DNA from: Anaerofilum hominis
GTDB lineage: Bacteria; Bacillota; Clostridia; Oscillospirales; Ruminococcaceae
Length of the DNA stretch: 64,000 nucleotides
Assembly: GCF_014287275.1 (NCBI RefSeq)
Contig: NZ_JACONZ010000005.1
Coordinates: 62,001-126,000 of the forward strand
Reading direction: 5' to 3'
Below are positions 58,664 through 64,000 of the stretch, piece after piece. A program made the translations under genes and the position numbers. Under the pieces are notes generated by a model that was given only the letters and a program-made list of their open reading frames with translations, did no database searches and was not told where the DNA came from. Position 1 is the stretch's first letter; each line of letters opens with the position of its first letter.

Positions 58664-59151
58664 GCCCTGCGGCAAAGGGAAAAACGGCGCTGCCCGGCGC
58701 AGGGCTGCGGCCGGGACGATGGGTCGCTGGGAGAAATGCCGGGTTCGCGGCGTCCGATTCCCCGCTAAGGGAAAAATTGTGCCGGGGCGGGCGCTTTGCC
58801 GCTTTCAGCGGGCTTCGGCGTTTTCAACAGGCTCTGACGCTTTCAGCAGACGCGGTGTTTTCTCTGACACCTGCGCGCCGCAGCGGGATTTTTGAAAGGG
58901 TCTCCCGCCGCGGGGAGCCGCCCTGCGGCAAAGGGAAAAACGGCGCTGCCCGGCGCAGGGCGGCGGCCGGGGCGGCAGGTCGCGGGGAGAAATGCCGGGT
59001 TCGCGGCGTCCGATTCTCCTGCTCGGGGAAAATTGTGCCGGGACGGGCGCTTCGGCGTTTTCAACAGGCTCTGACGCTTTCAGCAGACGCGGTGTTTTCC
59101 CTGACACCCGTGCGCCGCAGTGGGATTTTTGAAAGGGTCTCCCGCCGCGGG
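58664..59151. repeat. 256-bp tandem duplication
   Basis: Two adjacent copies start with GCCCTGCGGC at 58664 and 58920. They are nearly identical except for scattered changes and a loss of about 19 bp in copy 2 (the CTTTGCCGCTTTCAGCGG stretch). Each contains AACAGGCTCTGACGC and GGGATTTTTGAAAGGGTCTC. No supported ORF spans both. The duplication lies between nifJ and proC. Confidence 0.9.
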
Positions 59152-59413
59152 GGGCCTGCCAAGGGACACCCCGAAAACCGGCCGCCGCTGTCCTGTTCTG
59201 CGGCGGCCGCCGCGGGGAAGTCAAAACTATGCGGGGTCCGCCGGAGGACACTGTGCCGTTGCCCTGCAACCTCCCGGCGGCTGTGGGAAAACCTGCAGCC
59301 TCCCGGCGGCTGCAGGGGGACAGGCGGCCGTTCCATTCCATCAGACCCCGTGTCCGAAACGTCAAACGATCGCCGCCGGCAGCCCCGGCGGCGCAGAAAA
59401 AGGAGAGAGAGAA

Positions 59414-60211
59414 ATGCTGGATGCAAAAAACGTGAGGATCGGCTTTATCGGCTTTGGCAATATGGCGCAGGCCATGGCGCAGGGCCTGCTGGCCGTTGGC
59501 GCTGTGCGGGCGGATCAGATCTGCGCCTGCGCAAAAAATTGGGAGAAGCTCTGCGCCAACACCCGGCCGCAGGGCCTGCGCCCCTGCCGGGACGCGGCGG
59601 AGACGGCCGCGTCCGCGGACCTGGTGGTGGTGGCGGTCAAACCCTATCTGGTGGAGCAGGTGCTCGCCCCCATCAAAGAGCTGCTGAAAGAGAAGATCGT
59701 GGTCTCAGTGGCGGCGGGTATGCCTTTTGAAAAATACGAACAGATCCTGGCCCCCGGCACCCATCACCTGAGCACCGTGCCCAATACCCCCATCTCGGTG
59801 GGCGAGGGCATCATCGCCTGCGAGAGCCGGCACTCGCTGACCCAGGAGGAGTGGGCGCTGTTTGAAGAGGTGTTCGGCAAAGCCGCCCTGGTGCAGCTGG
59901 TGGACACCGCCCAGCTGAGCGTTGCGGGCACGCTGGCGGGCTGCGGGCCCGCCTTTGCGGCCATGTTTATCGAGGCCCTGGCGGACGGCGCGGTGCAGCA
60001 GGGCCTGCCCCGGGCCCTTGCCTACCGGCTGGCCAGCCAGATGATGGTGGGCACCGGCAGGCTGCAGCTTGCCTCCGGCGCGCATCCCGGAGCCATGAAA
60101 GACGCGGTCTGCTCCCCCGGCGGCACCACCATCGTGGGCGTGGCCGAGCTGGAGCGGCACGGCTTCCGCAGCGCACTCATCGACGCGCTGGACGCCATCG
60201 AGAACAGGTAA
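59414..60211 (+). CDS. proC: Pyrroline-5-carboxylate reductase
   Basis: A 265-aa pyrroline-5-carboxylate reductase, the last step of proline synthesis. The dinucleotide motif is GFIGFGNMAQAMAQGLL, and the C-terminal active-site region has SVAGTLAGCGPAFAAMFIEALADGAV and DAVCSPGGTTIVGVAELE. Start at ATG 59414 after AAGGAG. The frame is open upstream through the duplicated region without homology. Confidence 0.95.
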   Translation: MLDAKNVRIGFIGFGNMAQAMAQGLLAVGAVRADQICACAKNWEKLCANTRPQGLRPCRDAAETAASADLVVVAVKPYLVEQVLAPIKELLKEKIVVSVAAGMPFEKYEQILAPGTHHLSTVPNTPISVGEGIIACESRHSLTQEEWALFEEVFGKAALVQLVDTAQLSVAGTLAGCGPAFAAMFIEALADGAVQQGLPRALAYRLASQMMVGTGRLQLASGAHPGAMKDAVCSPGGTTIVGVAELERHGFRSALIDALDAIENR

Positions 60212-60587
60212 GACCAAACAGGGCGGCGCCCGTGTGATCGTTTGGATCGCACGGGCGCCGCTGCGTCCTGGCATCCTGCCGGCAGGAAAAGCGCGGGCGC
60301 CCCACACATCGCCGCTCCTGCGGGCGGCGGCTGGATGCGCCCCGACATTGATGCAAAAAGGGTTTCCGTCCTTGCCGCTCTTGCGGGCGGCGGCGTACAA
60401 ACTCCGAAAATGAGGATATACTCATTCCAGTTCACTCCCGGGGCGGGCGGCAGATGACAGGCCCGTCACGCAAAAAGCGACCGGGTCTGTTACAATAAGA
60501 AAAAACAGCCCTTCCCCCTCTCCCCGTTTGCGGGGCGGCGGGATGCGGGGGCAAAAGCCGGCCGCGGCCGGCGCAGGAGGACAGAAG
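60212..60587. other. Intergenic region before the two-component system
   Basis: A perfect-looking GC hairpin lies at 60223-60262 (no T-run). Two near-identical GCTC(C/T)TGCGGGCGGCGGC stretches lie about 65 bp apart. A TACAAT at 60491-60496 may be the -10 of the following operon, with no good -35. An IR ATGAG-N6-CTCAT lies near 60410-60425. Confidence 0.4.
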
Positions 60588-61256
60588 GTGGAGATCTTAT
60601 TGGTGGAGGATGAAGCGGCCATCGCCGCGCCGCTGGCAAGTTTGCTGCGGGCCGAGGGGTGGCGGGTGGCCGTCTGCGGGACCGTGAGGGCGGCGCTGGC
60701 CCAGCTGGAGGACGGCCGCCCCGACGCCGTGCTGGTGGATCTGGGCCTGCCGGACGGAGACGGGGCCGAGGTCTGCCGCGCCGCGCGGCGCGCAGGGGAT
60801 GCGTCGGTGGTCATCCTCACCGCAAGGGGCGACGAGGCCAGCGTGGTGCGGGGGCTGGAACAGGGGGCGGACGACTACGTCACCAAGCCGTTCCGCAGCC
60901 GCGAGCTCATCAGCCGCCTGCGTGCGGTGCAGCGCCGCCGCAGTCCGGCGGCGGACCGGCTGGGCAGCCTGCAGATCGACCGGCAGGCCGCCCAGGTGCG
61001 CAGGGAGGGCCGGCTCCTGCCGCTGACGGCGCAGGAATACCGTCTGCTGATGGTCTTTGCCGCGCATCCGGGCCAGCTGCTGGAGCGCGGCCGTCTGCTG
61101 CAGGCGCTGTGGGACCAGGGCGGCAGCTTTGTCAACGACAATACCCTCACCGTCACCGTCAAACGCCTGCGGGAAAAGATCGACGGGCCCGGCGCGCCGC
61201 GCATCGCCACGGTGCGGGGCATGGGTTACCGGCTGGAGGTGGAGGAGGATGCATAG
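60588..61256 (+). CDS. OmpR-family response regulator
   Basis: A 222-aa regulator with a receiver domain (phosphoacceptor D51 in AVLVDLGLPDGDG, KPF lysine) and a C-terminal winged helix ending TVTVKRLREKIDGPGAPRIATVRGMGYRLE. I choose GTG 60588: AGGAGG lies 7 nt upstream, and the product begins at VEILLVEDEA. The kinase gene overlaps its end by 8 bp. Confidence 0.92.
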   Translation: MEILLVEDEAAIAAPLASLLRAEGWRVAVCGTVRAALAQLEDGRPDAVLVDLGLPDGDGAEVCRAARRAGDASVVILTARGDEASVVRGLEQGADDYVTKPFRSRELISRLRAVQRRRSPAADRLGSLQIDRQAAQVRREGRLLPLTAQEYRLLMVFAAHPGQLLERGRLLQALWDQGGSFVNDNTLTVTVKRLREKIDGPGAPRIATVRGMGYRLEVEEDA

Positions 61257-62238
61257 CCGGGAGGTCTGGGGGCTGGCAGCCGGGATGCTTTGCCTCACCG
61301 CCGCCGCAGGGCTGGCGGGCCTGTGGCTTTGGGGCGCTGGGGCGGCGGCCCTGCTCTGGCTGCTGGGCGCACTGCTCACCGCGCTGGCGGCTGCGTTCAC
61401 CCTTTGGCGCTACCGTCAGATCCGGGCGCTCTCCCGCTACCTGGCAGGGGTCTATGCGGGCGGAGAGGCCGCCGATATCCGGGACCAGAGCCCGGGCGAA
61501 CTGGGGGCGCTCAAGGACGACCTGTACAAGATCACTACCGTGCTGCGCCGGCAGGCCGCTGATCTGGAGCGGCAAAAGACCTTTCTCAGCGAGACGCTGG
61601 AAAATATCGCCCACCAGCTCAAGACCCCGCTGGCTGCGATCCAGCTGCAGACCGAGCTCTGGGAAAGCCCCGGTACGGCGCAGGCGGAGCGGGCGCGCTG
61701 CGCGGCGGAGGCAGCCCGGCAGGTGGAGCGGATGGACTGGCTGGTGAAAAGCCTGCTCAAGCTGAGCCGGCTTGAGGCCGATGCCGTCCCCTTTGAGGCA
61801 AAAGAGCTGCCTGCGGCAGAGGTGATCCGGCTGGCGGCGCGGGGGCTGCTGCCGCTGTTGGGGCGGCGGCAGGCGGCGCTGTCGGTCTGCTGCCCGGAAC
61901 AGGCGCTCTGCCGCTGCGACCCGGCCTGGACCGCCGAGGCCCTGACCAACCTGATCAAAAACTGTGCCGAACACACGCCGCCGGGCGGCAGGGTGACCGT
62001 GACGTTTCGGGCCACCGTCCTCTTTGACGAGTTCCGGGTGGAGGATACCGGGGGCGGCATCCCGGCCGCGGCGCTGCCCCATATCTTTGAGCGGTTTTGG
62101 CGGGGTCCCGGGTCGCCGCCCGGCTCCGCGGGCATTGGCCTGCCGCTGGCCCGCGCCATCGCCCAGGGGCAGAACGGCGCGCTCACCGCCGCCAATACCG
62201 CCCAGGGGGCCTGTTTTACCCTGCGGCTCTTCCGGTGA
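61249..62238 (+). CDS. Intramembrane-sensing histidine kinase
   Basis: A 329-aa kinase with two closely spaced membrane segments (about 4-25 and 27-52) and almost no extracellular loop, then a helical linker, phosphoacceptor H122 in NIAHQLKTPLAAI, and an ATPase domain (LIKNCAEHTPPGG, EDTGGGIPAAALPHIFERFW, GIGLPLARAI). This is the BceS-like layout of kinases that sense through an associated ABC transporter. It precedes such a transporter. Confidence 0.92.
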   Translation: MHSREVWGLAAGMLCLTAAAGLAGLWLWGAGAAALLWLLGALLTALAAAFTLWRYRQIRALSRYLAGVYAGGEAADIRDQSPGELGALKDDLYKITTVLRRQAADLERQKTFLSETLENIAHQLKTPLAAIQLQTELWESPGTAQAERARCAAEAARQVERMDWLVKSLLKLSRLEADAVPFEAKELPAAEVIRLAARGLLPLLGRRQAALSVCCPEQALCRCDPAWTAEALTNLIKNCAEHTPPGGRVTVTFRATVLFDEFRVEDTGGGIPAAALPHIFERFWRGPGSPPGSAGIGLPLARAIAQGQNGALTAANTAQGACFTLRLFR

Positions 62239-62383
62239 CGGGACCGTCATCCTGCGGTCACCGGCCTGTCAGAAAGGGCGGTTAAAATAGAGACAGGCGC
62301 GGGGCGGCACGGCAAGGCCCCGCACCCGGCGAGAGCCGTTGAAGCGGAGGCCGTATCCCGACTCCGCGAGGGAGGAAAAAAGA

Positions 62384-63064
62384 ATGTCCTATTTAAAGGT
62401 AAAGGGTCTCGCGCGCACCTATGGCCAGGGGGAGGGCCGGGTCGAAGCGCTGCGCGGGGTCTCCTTTGAGGTACAGCGGGGGGAGTTTGTGGCGGTGATG
62501 GGCCCCTCGGGCAGCGGAAAGTCCACCCTGATGCACCTGCTGGGCGGGGTGGAACGCCCCACCGCCGGGGCCATCGAACTGGAGGGGGTGGATCTGCTGG
62601 CCCTGCCGGAGGAAAAGCTCACCCTGTTCCGCCGCCGGCAGATCGGCCTGGTCTATCAGTTCTACAACCTGGTGCCGCTTCTCACCGTGGCGGAAAACAT
62701 TGCCCTGCCGCTGCTGCTGGACGGCCGCGCGCCCGCGCCCGGGCAATTGGAGGGGCTGGCGGCGCGGCTGGAGCTCAGCGAAAAACTGGGCGCTTACCCG
62801 CATCAGCTCTCCGGCGGCCAGCAGCAGCGGGCGGGCATCGGCCGGGCCCTGATCACCTGTCCCGCGCTGCTGCTGGCGGACGAGCCCACCGGCAATCTGG
62901 ACTCCGAAAATACCCGTCAGGTGATGGCCCTGCTGCGGGGGTTCCATCAGTCCATGGGGCAGACCATCCTCATGATCACCCACGACCGGGAGCTTGCCCT
63001 GCAGGCGCAGCGCATCCTCACGCTGGAGGATGGGCGCATTGTGAGAGACGAGGTGAACCGATGA
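62384..63064 (+). CDS. ABC exporter ATP-binding protein
   Basis: A 226-aa ABC ATPase of the MacB/LolD/BceA type: Walker [12 protein letters not shown]-loop [19 protein letters not shown], signature [15 protein letters not shown], Walker [16 protein letters not shown]. Start at ATG 62384 after GGGAGG. It overlaps the permease start by 4 bp (ATGA). Confidence 0.95.
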   Translation: MSYLKVKGLARTYGQGEGRVEALRGVSFEVQRGEFVAVMGPSGSGKSTLMHLLGGVERPTAGAIELEGVDLLALPEEKLTLFRRRQIGLVYQFYNLVPLLTVAENIALPLLLDGRAPAPGQLEGLAARLELSEKLGAYPHQLSGGQQQRAGIGRALITCPALLLADEPTGNLDSENTRQVMALLRGFHQSMGQTILMITHDRELALQAQRILTLEDGRIVRDEVNR

Positions 63065-64000
63065 AAGCGATCTGGTTTCTCACCGCCCGGCAGCTGCGCC
63101 GGGGCGGCTGGCGCAGCGGTCTGGCCCTCTGTGCCGCCCTGCTCTCGGTGATCCTGCTCTCCGGCACGCTGCTGGGCGGCCAGGCGCTCTCCGACCTGCT
63201 GGTCCGCGGCGAGACGCTGGGGGCGCTGGTGCCCCTGATCCGGGCAGCCGCCGCAGTGCTGATCGTTTTTCTGCTGCTGGCCACCGGCGTGTTGATCCGC
63301 AGCAGCTTTGCCGCCTCGCTGGCCCAGCGGGTGAGGATGCTGGGACAGCTGGCCAGCGTGGGGGCCACCCGCCGTCAGCTGCGGGCCAGCGTTTATCTGG
63401 AAGCCCTGCTCTTGGGAGCCGTCGCCATCCCGGCCGGCCTGCTGGCGGCGCTGGCGGGGCTGGGGACGGCCTTTGCCCTGCTCAACCGCAGCGGGGCGTT
63501 TGCAGCGCTGTTCGGGCGGCTGCGCCTGCCCCTTTCCCCGCCGCTCCTGGCGGGCTGCGCGCTGCTCTCGCTGCTGGAGCTGCTGCTGGCCGCCCACGGC
63601 CCGGCCCGGCGGGCTTTCTGCATCGCGCCGCTGGACGCGGTGCGCCGCCCTGCAGAGGCTGGGGCCCCCCGCCGGGCCCGTCGCTGGAAAAAGGGCGCCG
63701 GAGCGCCGGCCCAGCTGGCCCGGCGCAGCCTGGACCGGGCGGGAGCCCGCTTCCGCCCGCTGGCCGCCAGCATTGCGGCCTGTGTGGCGGCGGTGCTGGT
63801 CTCGGCCGGGTTTATCGAGGGGGTCGGCCGGGCCTACGGCGGCAGCGTCCCCACCTACCACTACCGGGCCTGCGTCTGGGGCAACGCGGGCAGCCGGCCG
63901 GCTGCGGCGCTGGCGGAGATCGGCGGCTGGGACGGTGTTCTGGTCGCCGAGGAGTTCTATTACTGGCAGACCCCCGACTGCTTGACCTTTACCGTGATCC
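63061..64000 (+). CDS. ABC exporter permease (FtsX/MacB type), partial
   Basis: The frame from ATG 63061 runs open to the window edge, about 313 codons so far. It begins [20 protein letters not shown], then a membrane segment, and has the FtsX/MacB-type signature SLAQRVRMLGQLASVGATRRQLRAS after two membrane spans. Probably a BceB- or VexP-like antimicrobial-peptide or bacteriocin exporter component. The extracellular domain and C-terminus lie beyond the window. Confidence 0.88.
   Translation, partial: MKAIWFLTARQLRRGGWRSGLALCAALLSVILLSGTLLGGQALSDLLVRGETLGALVPLIRAAAAVLIVFLLLATGVLIRSSFAASLAQRVRMLGQLASVGATRRQLRASVYLEALLLGAVAIPAGLLAALAGLGTAFALLNRSGAFAALFGRLRLPLSPPLLAGCALLSLLELLLAAHGPARRAFCIAPLDAVRRPAEAGAPRRARRWKKGAGAPAQLARRSLDRAGARFRPLAASIAACVAAVLVSAGFIEGVGRAYGGSVPTYHYRACVWGNAGSRPAAALAEIGGWDGVLVAEEFYYWQTPDCLTFTVI

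Noticed and set aside
58624..59730. Long plus-strand frame across the 256-bp duplication into proC
   Set aside because: It is out of frame with proC, has no start signal, and covers the non-coding duplication.

Overview
The window is a high-GC, gene-dense chromosomal segment from a Gram-positive anaerobe, most likely a Clostridia (Oscillospiraceae/Ruminococcaceae-like) bacterium. The reasons are the Firmicutes origin layout (jag-yidC-yidD-rnpA-rpmH diverging from dnaA-dnaN-yaaA-recF-remB-gyrB-gyrA), CotF-type spore-coat proteins, pyruvate:ferredoxin oxidoreductase, a DUF1540 protein, and YesM/YesN-type sugar regulation. The species cannot be named from this sequence.

Layout. 1-13.6 kb holds the replication origin and housekeeping genes. 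The dnaA-dnaN intergenic region has a cluster of DnaA boxes followed by a clear DnaA-trio. 13.6-24.2 kb is more accessory: a small membrane protein, a DUF1540 protein, a DUF2975/XRE pair, a large DUF4173-like membrane protein, and two tandem paralogous membrane-anchored trypsin-like proteases with an unusual domain order, then two small CotF-like genes. 24.4-28.5 kb (minus strand) is a response regulator, a histidine kinase and HtrA. 28.8-34.2 kb has ychF, mtnN, an MBL-fold hydrolase and an HSL-type esterase. 35.1-44.9 kb is a sugar unit: mglBAC, then a sugar-binding lipoprotein, a YesM-type kinase, a YesN-type regulator and a carboxylesterase. 45.5-47.3 kb (minus) is an epimerase-like reductase and a transaldolase-like aldolase. 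47.6-48.2 kb has a promoter, a terminator and many predicted helices but no convincing gene, so it is a candidate large structured RNA. 48.5-54.2 kb has a MarR/GNAT operon with a double operator, an inositol-monophosphatase-like gene, a lipoprotein, a Nudix hydrolase and a CBS/CorC protein. 54.6-60.2 kb has nifJ and proC. 60.6-64 kb is a two-component system with an ABC exporter whose permease runs off the window.

Intergenic regions are unusual. Several contain degenerate tandem repeats with different periods (about 75 bp, 18 bp, 16-17 bp and 110 bp) or a recent duplication (256 bp). None is in a convincing coding frame. Strong Rho-independent terminators and good sigma-A-type promoters are common and support many of the operon boundaries.

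The most interesting items are the candidate structured RNA at 47.63-48.20 kb, the paired split-topology membrane proteases, the phased A-tract repeats in front of mglB that suit an AraC-type regulator, and the family of diverged intergenic minisatellites.
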